Below, one piece after another: positions 8,034-16,635 of a stretch of 54,318 nucleotides of DNA. A model generated the notes under the pieces. It saw nothing but the letters and a program-made list of their open reading frames with translations. It ran no database searches and was not told where the DNA came from. Numbering within the stretch: position 1 is the stretch's first letter; each line of letters begins with the position of its first letter. Source of the stretch: Prevotella sp. (GTDB lineage Bacteria; Bacteroidota; Bacteroidia; Bacteroidales; Bacteroidaceae); NCBI GenBank assembly GCA_022771265.1, contig JALFCG010000081.1, positions 1-54,318 on the forward strand, written 5' to 3'. A program made the position numbers and the translations under genes.

Positions 8034-8774
8034 AACGAAGCCTTGGTATTGAGGCTCGATGGAACTCATCACCGAGTCGTAGCTCTGGTGCATGGTCGCC
8101 TGAACGTTGCGGGGACCCTTGTCAACAGGATAGATGGGCTGATGGATGGTAAGGGTGAGTGGATGCCAATTGGCGAAACGCCAGTCGCGGGTGCGGGGCA
8201 TGATGTCGAAAGAACCATTGATGGTCAGGGGGACAACAGGCAACTGCAACTCGTCGGCAAGGACGAAAGCTCCTTTCTTGAACACGCCCATGTGGCCTGT
8301 AAAGGAGCGCGAGCCTTCAGGGAACACCACTACACTCATGCCGCTTGACAAGGTCTTGCGCGCGTCGTCATAAGTCTTCTTCACCTTGCTCGGGCCGCGC
8401 TTGTCAACAAATATCTGGTGCGACTTCTTGCACGCGTAACCCACAAACGGTATCTTCTTCAGCTGCCACTTCATCATCCACTTGAAGTTGCGGCAAAGGA
8501 AACCATAAATGAGGAAAATGTCAAAAGCGCCCTGGTGGTTGGCTATGAACACGTAGGAATGTCCCTTTTCAAGATTCTCACGACCCTCAACCCTTACAGG
8601 CAATAGAAAGGCGCGGACTATCACCCACCCCCAGCAATGACCGGGATAATAGCCCCAAAAATGACCATTGCCTATTGAGCAGCCCAACCCGGTGAAAAAT
8701 GCTGTAAGTATCGTGGCAAGAATAACTATCGGGAATGCCACGAACAACTGATAAATATAATAAACGTATTTCAT
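8016..8774 (-). CDS. plsC: 1-acyl-sn-glycerol-3-phosphate acyltransferase family protein
   Basis: Transfers an acyl chain to lysophosphatidic acid or a related lysolipid at the inner membrane, making phosphatidic acid. The 252-residue product has an N-terminal membrane segment (about residues 8-30), the catalytic NHxxxxD motif NHQGAFD at 79-85 and the acceptor-binding motif FPEGSRS at 151-157. Length is normal. Other acyltransferases (ornithine or glycine lipid synthesis) share these motifs, so exact substrate is inferred. It is the last gene of a five-gene minus-strand unit, 38 bases after the metallophosphoesterase. Confidence 0.88.
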   Translation of the reverse strand: MKYVYYIYQLFVAFPIVILATILTAFFTGLGCSIGNGHFWGYYPGHCWGWVIVRAFLLPVRVEGRENLEKGHSYVFIANHQGAFDIFLIYGFLCRNFKWMMKWQLKKIPFVGYACKKSHQIFVDKRGPSKVKKTYDDARKTLSSGMSVVVFPEGSRSFTGHMGVFKKGAFVLADELQLPVVPLTINGSFDIMPRTRDWRFANWHPLTLTIHQPIYPVDKGPRNVQATMHQSYDSVMSSIEPQYQGFVENPDQ

Positions 8775-8812
8775 ACTGTTTTTTTTATTTTAGTGTCAAT
8801 CGTTATTTTCAA

Positions 8813-10012
8813 TTACTTCCTTCTTAACGTCACAACCACTATCTCGCCAGGCATTCCGAAACGGAAGGGGATGAAACCGCCCATGCCTGTCGATACGTTA
8901 ATGGCGCGGAAGCCTTCAAGGAACAGCCCGCCCCACTCCGTGTAAACCCATGACGCGGGTGACCATCCGAAGAGCCCGAACTGCATGGCGTGAGTGTGGC
9001 CGCTCAATGTAAGCTGCACTCGTGAGCCTGGCAGAATCTTTCGCCGCCATGACGATGGGTCGTGTTGAAGCATCACGACAAACGCTCCCTCCCCCACTCC
9101 ACGCAACGTCGAACGAAGGTCGCCAAGCTGCGGAAAATGAATGCCATCGCCATCGTTTGCCATTCCTGCAACGACGATGGAGTCACTGCCTCGCCTTATC
9201 GGGACATTCTCGTTGACAAGAAGATGCCATCCCATCTGTCGTTCAAGGGCGGCGGTCTTGAGCTCGTTTGAACGCTTGGTGGCAGCGTCGGCAACGATAT
9301 AGTTGGCGTAGTCGTGGTTTCCTAACACGGAATAGACACCATCGCGGCTTTTCAACGAACCCAATATCGACATGTGGGGCAGTATCTCGTCGGGAACACG
9401 ATTCTGCAAGTCGCCTGTGAACATTATTGCATCGGCATCCTGACTGTTTATCGAGTCAACAAACTCTTGAAGAAGCCACTGTCGTCCTGTACCATAAGTT
9501 CCTGCATGGACATCAGAAAAATGAACAAGCCTATAACCATCGAAAGACTCAGGCAAGTCGGGAGAAGCATATTCAACATGTCGTACCTTCACCTGATGAA
9601 AGCCTGCCGTTGAACCATAAATAACGACATACCATATCGTTGCGACCAACAGAAGCCCAAGAATATTGCCATAGTTCCGCCTAGGCCTTCCCTTGTCACC
9701 GAATGAAAGGCGGACAAGACGTGAACAGAGGTGACCTAACGACGAGCACAAGACAAAGACACACTTCGGCACGACCAATAGCGACAACAAAAGAAGATAT
9801 ACATTCATGAGGCTGAAGTCGCGTGGCGCAAACTCACGTGAGGCAACCAGGCTGACAGTCGCCACGACTATCACTGCCGAGGGCAACAACAACACTAACG
9901 CCCTTCGCCGCTTCCTGGACTTGTCGGCTACCCTGCGAATGAAACGAAGGTAGAGATATAAGTCGGGCAGTAAGATAGCAAGTAATATCGGTATGAATAT
10001 CTGAGTAATCAT
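8813..10012 (-). CDS. Membrane-anchored metallophosphoesterase
   Basis: A 399-residue protein with about four N-terminal membrane helices (within residues 1-140) and a C-terminal calcineurin-type phosphoesterase domain. Metal ligands are visible: DVH at 167-169, GD in FTGDLQNR near 200, GNHDY near 228 and GHTHAMQFG near 340. The architecture resembles the YaeI/YkuE-type phosphodiesterases; some of that group are UDP-2,3-diacylglucosamine hydrolase-like, but the substrate here cannot be read from sequence. It lies between the MetH-activation protein and plsC in one transcription unit, which fits a lipid or envelope role. Confidence 0.85.
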   Translation of the reverse strand: MITQIFIPILLAILLPDLYLYLRFIRRVADKSRKRRRALVLLLPSAVIVVATVSLVASREFAPRDFSLMNVYLLLLSLLVVPKCVFVLCSSLGHLCSRLVRLSFGDKGRPRRNYGNILGLLLVATIWYVVIYGSTAGFHQVKVRHVEYASPDLPESFDGYRLVHFSDVHAGTYGTGRQWLLQEFVDSINSQDADAIMFTGDLQNRVPDEILPHMSILGSLKSRDGVYSVLGNHDYANYIVADAATKRSNELKTAALERQMGWHLLVNENVPIRRGSDSIVVAGMANDGDGIHFPQLGDLRSTLRGVGEGAFVVMLQHDPSSWRRKILPGSRVQLTLSGHTHAMQFGLFGWSPASWVYTEWGGLFLEGFRAINVSTGMGGFIPFRFGMPGEIVVVTLRRK

Positions 10013-10046
10013 TTCTAACTATAATTATTTGAGGTATCTATTAGCA

Positions 10047-10853
10047 TCATCGCTGAACAACAACGAACTTGCACATCAGTTCTTTGGGTATGCCACGCCT
10101 TCTGGCATAATCCTCAAACTGGTCACTGCCGATACTTCCAATGGAGAAATAACAAGCCTTGGGATGGGCCATCATAAGGCCGCTGACGCTGCCGTGAGGC
10201 TTCATAGCACCACTCTCGGTGAGCCTGATGCCGATGTCGGAGAAATGCAAGATGTTGTCGAGCAGGAAGTTAAGACTCGTATCGGGCAGCGAAGGATAGC
10301 CTATGGCAGGTCGTATCCCCTGAAACTTCTCGGCATGAATCTCCTGCATGGTGAGGTTCTCATCCTTGGCATATCCCCAATAGTGTTTCCTCACTTCCTC
10401 ATGCACTTTCTCAGCTGTCGCCTCGGCAAGGCGGTCGGCTATCAGCTGCATCATCATACGCTCGTAGTCGTCGTGGGAGAAGTCGGTTTCAAGCCCTATG
10501 TCAACAGTGGTGGCAAAAAGGCCCATCGTGTCGGCTACACCTTGTTCTACAGGACGCAGGAAATCGGCAAGGCAAAGGTTGGGCTTGCCATCGGCAACAG
10601 CTTTCTGCTGCCTGAGCATCGGCAAACGGTGACCTTCGAAAAGGATATCGTCGCCATCGCCGTTGGCATCGCCAATAGCGAACAAGGCGTAAGTGGAATA
10701 ACTGTTGTCAATCAGCCTGATGCGTTCTTCTGCCTGGACTCTCAGCAGCTCCTGTTCGTCTTTGTCCTTCACCTGCCAAGCATGATAGAAATAAGGCCAG
10801 TTGATATAAGGTGCCACGTCGCTTGGGCGGTATGTCAGCTTGTGTCGTTTCAT
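10047..10853 (-). CDS. Stand-alone MetH activation-domain protein
   Basis: A 268-residue protein matching the C-terminal S-adenosylmethionine-binding activation domain of cobalamin-dependent methionine synthase. It opens with a domain-like YINWPYFYHAWQVK segment and contains the RPAIGYPSLPD motif near residue 175 (RxxxGYP contacts AdoMet in MetH), followed by the helix-rich segment ending in the SVSGLMMAHPKACYFS strand. The homocysteine, folate and B12 modules of full MetH are absent, so this is a separate polypeptide, probably supplying reductive reactivation to a MetH encoded elsewhere. It starts two bases after the dihydroorotase stop, so translation is probably coupled. Confidence 0.82.
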   Translation of the reverse strand: MKRHKLTYRPSDVAPYINWPYFYHAWQVKDKDEQELLRVQAEERIRLIDNSYSTYALFAIGDANGDGDDILFEGHRLPMLRQQKAVADGKPNLCLADFLRPVEQGVADTMGLFATTVDIGLETDFSHDDYERMMMQLIADRLAEATAEKVHEEVRKHYWGYAKDENLTMQEIHAEKFQGIRPAIGYPSLPDTSLNFLLDNILHFSDIGIRLTESGAMKPHGSVSGLMMAHPKACYFSIGSIGSDQFEDYARRRGIPKELMCKFVVVQR

Positions 10854-10855
10854 TC

Positions 10856-12196
10856 CTATTCCCTGAATCTAACCTCTTCTGCCGCAGTGGTGTCAACAAT
10901 CCTTCCGTCGGCATAAACCGTTTTCCCGTTGCATACAGTGCATTCCACGCGCCATCTGAAACGATGTCCCTCGAATGGGGTCCATCCACACTTGCTCATC
11001 ACTCCTTCATTAGTGACAGTCCATGGTTCAACAGGACGAACGATGACGAGGTCAGCCTTATAGCCATCTCTTATGTAGCCACGCTTGCTGACCCCAAATA
11101 TTCTGGCAGGATTATGGCACATCAGTTCCACAAGCCGCTCCATGGTCAACACGCCCTCGTCAACGAGCTCGAGCATAGAAAGAAGCGAATACTGAATGGA
11201 AGGCATGCCTGAAGCGGCTTTTGCCGCTCCACCCTTCTTGTCGCAGGGAAGATGGGGAGCATGGTCAGTGCCAACGACGCTTATACGCCCATCGGAAAGG
11301 GCATGGCGTATGGCTTCACGGTCGGCAACTCCTTTTATCGAAGGGTTAACCTTTATTCGCGTGCCAAGGCGTTGATAGTCTTCGTCAGAGAATACCAAGT
11401 GGCCGATAACGGCTTCCGCGGTAATGTCGGCATCTGCAGGACTGAACAACTCCAGTTCTTCCTTCGTCGAGATGTGCGCCACATGCAGTTTCGCGTTATG
11501 CTCCTTTGCCAACTCCACCGCAAGTCGTGTACATTCCAGACATGCCTCCCTGCTTCTTATTTCAGGATGGTGTGTCACGTCGGGGTCATCACCATAAAGA
11601 CGTTTTGCCTCCGCCATGTTTCGGTTGATGATGGCAGTGTCCTCACAATGGGTCATTATCGGCAGCCTCGACATCGAAAAAATCCTGTCCAAGGCTTGTC
11701 TCTTATCGACAAGCATGTTGCCCGTCGAAGAACCCATGAAGAGTTTTATTCCCGGTATCCGATGGACATCAAGGGTGTCGAAAGTGTTAATGTTATCATT
11801 GGTGGCACCATAGAAAAAAGAATAGTTTACCACACTGTCACTTGCCGCTATGGCAAACTTTTCTTCAAGAGCCTCCGGTGTCGTGGTTTGAGGCACTGTA
11901 TTGGGCATGTCAAAATAAGTGGTCACACCTCCTGCAGCTGCTGCTCTCGACTCTGAAGAGATGTCGGCTTTCTGAGTGAGTCCCGGCTGGCGAAAGTGAA
12001 CATGGTCGTCAATGACACCAGGCAAAATAAAACAGCCCTTCACATCCTTCACCTCTACGGTTTCAGATGCATGGGGCTGTTCCAATATCTTCGATAACTT
12101 TTCACTCTCCACAATATGGTCGTCCTCGATGACTACATCAATGTTTTTCATTGTTCCGTCACTGACGACAATGGCGTTTTTCAATACCGTTATCAT
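10856..12196 (-). CDS. pyrC: Dihydroorotase (class I)
   Basis: Cyclises N-carbamoyl-aspartate to dihydroorotate in pyrimidine synthesis. The 446-residue amidohydrolase carries the metal-binding HxH at His65/His67 (DDHVHFRQPG), substrate-binding MPNTVPQTTT near 100, THCED near 184, HVAHIS near 235 and the catalytic Asp in GTDHAPH near 306. Length fits class I enzymes. It lies 18 bases after the DUF4369 lipoprotein gene and two bases before the MetH-activation gene. Related amidohydrolases (allantoinase, hydantoinase) are less likely, because the active-site blocks are dihydroorotase-like. Confidence 0.92.
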   Translation of the reverse strand: MITVLKNAIVVSDGTMKNIDVVIEDDHIVESEKLSKILEQPHASETVEVKDVKGCFILPGVIDDHVHFRQPGLTQKADISSESRAAAAGGVTTYFDMPNTVPQTTTPEALEEKFAIAASDSVVNYSFFYGATNDNINTFDTLDVHRIPGIKLFMGSSTGNMLVDKRQALDRIFSMSRLPIMTHCEDTAIINRNMAEAKRLYGDDPDVTHHPEIRSREACLECTRLAVELAKEHNAKLHVAHISTKEELELFSPADADITAEAVIGHLVFSDEDYQRLGTRIKVNPSIKGVADREAIRHALSDGRISVVGTDHAPHLPCDKKGGAAKAASGMPSIQYSLLSMLELVDEGVLTMERLVELMCHNPARIFGVSKRGYIRDGYKADLVIVRPVEPWTVTNEGVMSKCGWTPFEGHRFRWRVECTVCNGKTVYADGRIVDTTAAEEVRFRE

Positions 12197-12214
12197 TCTT
12201 CGAATAATAAATAG

Positions 12215-13009
12215 TTACTTCACCGAATCAGCCACTTCCTTCTGGACGAATGGAGTGGAAACTGCTGGAGTGTCGCTGACGTCAGGCTTGGTCTCTGTCG
12301 GAGTGCCGTCAGGCTCAAGGCCTTGCATCCTTGCTTCATTTTCGGTTGCCGTTTTATAGTAGTCGCTGACATACGGGTCGCTCTTGAACTTGTCGGTAGC
12401 CTTGCTCATAATGTCCTCAATCTGGGGAGTGAGGATAGGATAAGGGAATCCGCTCGTAATCATCATGAACACACCGGGACCAAGAACGTTGTCGAAGTTC
12501 TCGATAATGAAGGAAGTGACGAGCTTGTCCTCCTCCTTGGCAATTTTTGCAGCCTCAATACTGAGCTTCTCGTTAATGATGCTCTCGTCAATTCCGTCAA
12601 GCATCATCTGGCTCTGCTTGTGAGCCAACTCATTCATCTGGTTGTCCAGACGATTGTGCTTGTCAATAAAGTCATACAGCTTGTCGTTAAGAGGTGTGCC
12701 TCCTACCTTCTGACTCGCATTGTCAATCTTTATGGTTATTTCACCCTCCTCAAGGACTATCGGCATGATGCTCTGGTCGTCCATGAAGAGGTTTACCATG
12801 CGTACCGTGTCAAGCGTTCCGTTGAAATGGAACTGCCCATGAACGACATCACACGAATCAATGTTCTTCAGTTCATTGTTCTTCACGGCTTTCAAGTACA
12901 GCTTGCTGCCATCAAGAGAAGACACAGAGGATGCCCCCTGGACATTGTATGAACTTGAGCAGGATACGAGTATTGCCATGAGGGCAATGACAAACGTGAT
13001 TTTTTTCAT
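12215..13009 (-). CDS. DUF4369-domain lipoprotein
   Basis: A 264-residue lipoprotein with a signal peptide ending in the lipobox LVSC. A beta-rich DUF4369 region follows (about residues 30-125), in the form that precedes thioredoxin domains in Bacteroidota. A helical segment comes next, then a disordered Pro/Thr/Asp-rich tail. The usual C-terminal thioredoxin domain with CxxC is missing, so this is the domain alone. I chose ATG 13009 over ATG 13021, because AAGGA sits 12 bases upstream of the former but only one base from the latter. It is first in the unit continuing through pyrC to plsC. Confidence 0.8.
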   Translation of the reverse strand: MKKITFVIALMAILVSCSSSYNVQGASSVSSLDGSKLYLKAVKNNELKNIDSCDVVHGQFHFNGTLDTVRMVNLFMDDQSIMPIVLEEGEITIKIDNASQKVGGTPLNDKLYDFIDKHNRLDNQMNELAHKQSQMMLDGIDESIINEKLSIEAAKIAKEEDKLVTSFIIENFDNVLGPGVFMMITSGFPYPILTPQIEDIMSKATDKFKSDPYVSDYYKTATENEARMQGLEPDGTPTETKPDVSDTPAVSTPFVQKEVADSVK

Positions 13010-13037
13010 TATTATGTTCATTCCTTAATTTTGCTGA

Positions 13038-13045
13038 CAAATGTA
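13038..13045 (-). promoter_or_regulatory. -7 box of the DUF4369-pyrC-plsC unit
   Basis: TACATTTG on the minus strand, about 30 bases upstream of the chosen start, matches TAnnTTTG. Confidence 0.65.
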
Positions 13046-13104
13046 CTACGGAAAATCGAAGTACCGAAATTTTTTTATGCTTATTAAAACAAATGATTAC
13101 TCTT

Positions 13105-13506
13105 TTAGGATTTTTTTTGCTCTTTCGGCAGTTCAACACCTAATCTCCAGTATGTATATAACTGAAGAACGGCTCCTACAAGAAGTGTCACCACCCAGTT
13201 GTTGTGGATATACTGGGCGTAAGTTAACGCGTCGAAACCGAACAGGTTGTCATTGTTGGCAAACATAAGCAATGACGTGAGAATAAACAACACGTCGCTC
13301 ACTATCACCAGCTGCCTAAGGCGCATCACAGTGGTACTCGTACCCTCATAAGACTGCTTGAACTGCATAAGCACATAGGCGGCAACTCCCATGGCAAACA
13401 CATAGGAGGCCCACCCCACTTGGAACACGTTGGCAACAGCTCCTGCCACCATCATCACTGCACCAAGCAGGAAAATGACATTTTCAACCTTATTCAGCTG
13501 TTTCAT
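13105..13506 (-). CDS. Small four-helix membrane protein
   Basis: A 133-residue protein with about four hydrophobic helices (near residues 8-27, 32-48, 68-85 and 103-120) and a charged tail KEQKKS. I do not recognise a function. The start ATG at 13506 lies inside the end of the DivIC-like gene (17-base overlap in another frame), so the two are translationally linked and it may be a Bacteroidales division- or envelope-associated membrane protein. An in-frame upstream extension to 13548 would lie wholly within the upstream gene and is less likely. Confidence 0.75.
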   Translation of the reverse strand: MKQLNKVENVIFLLGAVMMVAGAVANVFQVGWASYVFAMGVAAYVLMQFKQSYEGTSTTVMRLRQLVIVSDVLFILTSLLMFANNDNLFGFDALTYAQYIHNNWVVTLLVGAVLQLYTYWRLGVELPKEQKKS

Positions 13507-13834
13507 TGTAATCGTTTGTTGTTGTACGCCTGTCGTCGCTGAGAACAAAGATGTCCTCGTCCTCGTTCTTCATGAAATAATGCTCCCGTGCAATCTCTAC
13601 AATCGCCTTCGGGTCGGTGTCAAGCCGTCTCAGTTTGTCCATGTCACGCTCGTATTGACCCTGATAATAGTCTATCTCCTCCTGCAGCTCTGCTATTTTC
13701 TGCTTGTTGTTGATATGGCCCAATATGCTGTTTTCTCCAACAAAGCCTACTAATGCAACTCCTGCTGCAACAACGAGAACGTATTTCAGGTAACGCGAAC
13801 GCCTGAGGACATCTGAGACCTTGGTCATGTTCAT
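13490..13834 (-). CDS. FtsB/DivIC-like septum formation initiator
   Basis: A 114-residue bitopic protein with a short cytoplasmic N-terminus, one membrane helix (about residues 18-37) and a coiled coil after it (KIAELQEEIDYYQGQYERD). A conserved C-terminal region (AREHYFMKNEDEDIF) is typical of FtsB/DivIC in Bacteroidota. In the divisome, this family bridges FtsQ and FtsL. I chose ATG 13834; a TTG three codons upstream is possible, and an ATG two codons downstream also exists. It follows the Bax-inhibitor-like gene by 21 bases and overlaps the next gene. Confidence 0.87.
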   Translation of the reverse strand: MNMTKVSDVLRRSRYLKYVLVVAAGVALVGFVGENSILGHINNKQKIAELQEEIDYYQGQYERDMDKLRRLDTDPKAIVEIAREHYFMKNEDEDIFVLSDDRRTTTNDYNETAE

Positions 13835-13855
13835 AATCGTCAAGACTTAAACATA

Positions 13856-14578
13856 TCAATCTCTCCTCTGACCGAAAATACGGAGAAGATAGATGAAAAG
13901 ATTGATGAAATCGAGATAAAGGGTCAACGCACCGAGCAAAGCCAGTTTCTGACCTGCCTCGCCTGTGTCGCCCGACATGGACAGCATCTCCTTGATTTTC
14001 TGCGAGTCATAAGCGGTAAGACCAACAAATATGAGTACTCCCACATAGCTGATAATCATCGTCAACCCATTGCTGCCTATGAACATGTTGACAATAGTGG
14101 CGATGATGATTCCTATCAGTGCCATGAAAAGGATGCGGCCTATCGATGTCAGGTCTTTCTTTGTCGTGTAGCCTATGAAAGCCATCACCGCAAACGTGCC
14201 TGCTGTGATGAAAAACACGCTTGCTATAGACGATGCGGTATAGGCAAGGAAAACAAATGACAGCAAAGCGCCATTAATTACCGAGTATGCAACAAACATC
14301 AGAGTGGCTGTGGTTAGAGACAGGCGGTTAATCGCACCGCTGACTCCGAACACAAGCGCGAGCTCTGCAATGATGAGTCCGAAAAACAAAACCTTGTTAG
14401 TGGCTATTGCCATCAATATGCCGGGACTCGTGGCAACACCATAGGCTGTCGCTCCCGTCAGAACCAAAGCCAAGGTCATCCACACATACACTTTTCTCAT
14501 CAAAACCGGAAACGCTGCCGACAGCGACAGCTCATGGTCGCGGGCAGTTGAGTCAAGTTGGAAATTACTGTAATTCAT
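13856..14578 (-). CDS. Bax inhibitor-1/YccA family membrane protein
   Basis: A 240-residue protein with about 25 polar N-terminal residues and seven hydrophobic helices. The BI-1 family signature is present near the C-terminus (YDSQKIKEM after the sixth helix, with the conserved Asp pair region). The family includes calcium-leak channels (BsYetJ) and the FtsH-modulating YccA. The exact role here is unknown. It is the first gene of the unit that includes DivIC. A -7 box lies 33-40 bases upstream. Confidence 0.88.
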   Translation of the reverse strand: MNYSNFQLDSTARDHELSLSAAFPVLMRKVYVWMTLALVLTGATAYGVATSPGILMAIATNKVLFFGLIIAELALVFGVSGAINRLSLTTATLMFVAYSVINGALLSFVFLAYTASSIASVFFITAGTFAVMAFIGYTTKKDLTSIGRILFMALIGIIIATIVNMFIGSNGLTMIISYVGVLIFVGLTAYDSQKIKEMLSMSGDTGEAGQKLALLGALTLYLDFINLFIYLLRIFGQRRD

Positions 14579-14610
14579 AATATTCTATTCTTATTTTTCA
14601 ATTCAGAACA

Positions 14611-14618
14611 CAAAATTA
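14611..14618 (-). promoter_or_regulatory. -7 box of the Bax-inhibitor/DivIC unit
   Basis: TAATTTTG on the minus strand matches TAnnTTTG, with CTTG about 20 bases upstream. Confidence 0.6.
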
Positions 14619-14735
14619 CTACAATTCTGTCAAAAAAGCAAGAAAACTGCTACCTATATAGCATTTTTTGCAAATTATTTTAGTATCTTTAATGAATTTC
14701 AAGCAAAAAGCCTTGGTATAACAAGATAATTGCAC

Positions 14736-14743
14736 TATCTTTA
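14736..14743 (+). promoter_or_regulatory. Probable -7 box of the GNAT gene
   Basis: TATCTTTA differs from TAnnTTTG in the last base. CTTG lies about 20 bases upstream. A second copy of TATCTTTA occurs near 14682, so one of the two may be silent. Confidence 0.45.
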
Positions 14744-14761
14744 CAACCAAAAAGAAAAGAC

Positions 14762-15343
14762 ATGAACAAGCAAAGTACAGTAATCAGACAGGCAACAGCA
14801 AATGACGCCAAAAGGGTTGCAGAACTCATCATCATGGCTATGACAGAGGAATGCTGCCTTCACTTCTGTGGAGAAGAACACAACATCAACGACTTCAGAA
14901 ACGTCTTAATAAGACTCGTTGAAAGCGACGAGTCGCAATACAGCTACCGGAACACACTCTGCGCAGTTGATGCTTATAATAATATAATAGGTGTATGCAC
15001 AAGCTACGACGGAGGGAAACTGCACCAACTAAGAAAGGCTTTCATTAAGGCTGCCAAAGAGGAATGGGGAAAAGACCATAGCAACATGCCCGACGAAACA
15101 GAGCCTGGAGAACTATACCTCGACTCACTCGCCGTGGATCCTGCACATAGAGGCAAGGGCATCGCATCGCTGCTCATCAAAGCAAGCATTGACAAAGCAC
15201 GGCAGATGGGGCTGCCTGCAACAGGACTACTCGTCGATGACAACAACCCACGTGCCGAAGCACTATACTCAAGACTCGGATTCAGAGTGGTCGGAACCAA
15301 CAATTGGGGAGGACATCCAATGAAACACATGGTGGTAAGTTAG
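14762..15343 (+). CDS. GNAT family N-acetyltransferase
   Basis: A 193-residue GCN5-related acetyltransferase. The acetyl-CoA-binding motif A is clear: LYLDSLAVDPAHRGKGIA (about residues 118-135) contains the R/QxxGxG/A loop as HRGKGIA. Motif B follows as NNPRAEALYSRLGFR. The central region has an insertion between beta-strands 2 and 4 (about 75-112, rich in Lys and Glu). Substrate cannot be inferred. It is monocistronic, between the Bax-inhibitor unit (divergent) and the PCMD operon, which has its own promoter. Confidence 0.88.
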   Translation: MNKQSTVIRQATANDAKRVAELIIMAMTEECCLHFCGEEHNINDFRNVLIRLVESDESQYSYRNTLCAVDAYNNIIGVCTSYDGGKLHQLRKAFIKAAKEEWGKDHSNMPDETEPGELYLDSLAVDPAHRGKGIASLLIKASIDKARQMGLPATGLLVDDNNPRAEALYSRLGFRVVGTNNWGGHPMKHMVVS

Positions 15344-15397
15344 GAGTGAAGATTATCACGAAACCAATTTGTTTAACATAGTTTTGCGACAAACCTG

Positions 15398-15428
15398 TTT
15401 GATAATTGGATAAAAATGACTACCTTTG
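15398..15428 (+). promoter_or_regulatory. Consensus promoter of the PCMD operon
   Basis: TTTG at 15398-15401, a 19-bp spacer and TACCTTTG at 15421-15428. The first gene begins 27 bases after the -7 box. Confidence 0.85.
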
Positions 15429-15455
15429 CAGCCAAATAATTAAAAAAGTGTTTTA

Positions 15456-16619
15456 ATGAGACGATACTCTATCATATTGATGGCACTTGCAGCTGTCACT
15501 CTCTCTTCATGCTTCAAAGATGAAGCACCAAATGCCGAGTGCGACATAACAAAGGCTTGGGTGCATACCGACAACATGCAGGACATGTTCTACCAAGCCA
15601 CTGACACAGCTGTCAACGTGCTTTACGACAAAAACGAGATTACATTCACCGTTCGCCGAAACGCCGACATCACCGCTCTTGCACCGCAATTCGAGATAAC
15701 CGAAGGTGCGACCATCTCGCCTGCCAACGGGTCAGTCCACGACTTCTCGAAAGGCCCTGTCGTTTATACTGTCACTTCTGAGGACAAGCAGTGGAGCCGA
15801 CAATACACAGTTGCTTTCAAACCAACCGTTGTCACCATGCCTTCTACCATCATCTTTGAGTTTGAAAATGCCAGGTTGGTGAATGACGACTCGAAGAAAT
15901 CAAACTATTACAAATGGTATGAGACTCAGCCAGACGGAAGTGAACTTGAATACTGGGCATCAGCAAATGCAGGATTTGCATTAAGCACACAAAGCGCAAA
16001 ACCTGAAGATTATCCCTCGGCATCGGTAAATGGCTACAACGGCAAATGCATAAAGCTAACAACATGCAGCACCGGGGCGTGGGGACAGTTAGTAAGACGA
16101 CCGCTTGCTGCCGGAAACTTCTTCATAGGAGAGTTTGATGTGCAGTTTGCACTTACCAATACTCTTCACACTACACGTATGGGACGACCATTTGCCAAGA
16201 AACCAATAAAGGTTACAGGAATGTATAAGTACAAAGCGGGAGACGTGTTCTGGAAATTTGTTAATCACAAAATTGAGGAGCACCCGGAAATAAAAGACCG
16301 CGCAGCAATTTATGCCGTGTTCTATCGCAACCACGACGCCCAAGGCAACGAGGTGATGCTCTTTGGAGAGGACTCGAAGACCAATTCTAACATCGTCGCG
16401 TTGGCAGAGGTGGAGAACATTCCGGAAACTGACGCATGGTCACCATTCGAGATGACTTTCAAGTACTCTACAGACATCGACCTCGACGAACTTCAGAACC
16501 AAGGCTATAGCCTGACCATCGTGTTTTGTTCAAGCACTGACGGAGCATACTATGAAGGAGCACCGGGCAGCACGCTATACATTGACAGTGTGAAGCTTGA
16601 ATGTGAAGAAGAACAATAA
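15456..16619 (+). CDS. PCMD-domain surface lipoprotein
   Basis: A 387-residue lipoprotein with a signal peptide ending in the lipobox LSSC. An Ig-like N-terminal module (about residues 30-125) opens the mature part. A PCMD domain (putative carbohydrate metabolism domain) covers about 130-385, recognisable from the FEFENARLV start, the YNGKCIKLTT strand, the FIGEFDV and IKVTGMYKYKAGD segments and the terminal TLYIDSVKLE. PCMD folds are jelly-roll-like and in Bacteroidota often sit on surface lipoproteins thought to bind glycans; direct activity is not established. It is first of a three-gene operon with an outer-membrane barrel and a second PCMD protein. Confidence 0.82.
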   Translation: MRRYSIILMALAAVTLSSCFKDEAPNAECDITKAWVHTDNMQDMFYQATDTAVNVLYDKNEITFTVRRNADITALAPQFEITEGATISPANGSVHDFSKGPVVYTVTSEDKQWSRQYTVAFKPTVVTMPSTIIFEFENARLVNDDSKKSNYYKWYETQPDGSELEYWASANAGFALSTQSAKPEDYPSASVNGYNGKCIKLTTCSTGAWGQLVRRPLAAGNFFIGEFDVQFALTNTLHTTRMGRPFAKKPIKVTGMYKYKAGDVFWKFVNHKIEEHPEIKDRAAIYAVFYRNHDAQGNEVMLFGEDSKTNSNIVALAEVENIPETDAWSPFEMTFKYSTDIDLDELQNQGYSLTIVFCSSTDGAYYEGAPGSTLYIDSVKLECEEEQ

Positions 16620-16635
16620 TTAACGACACTACATC

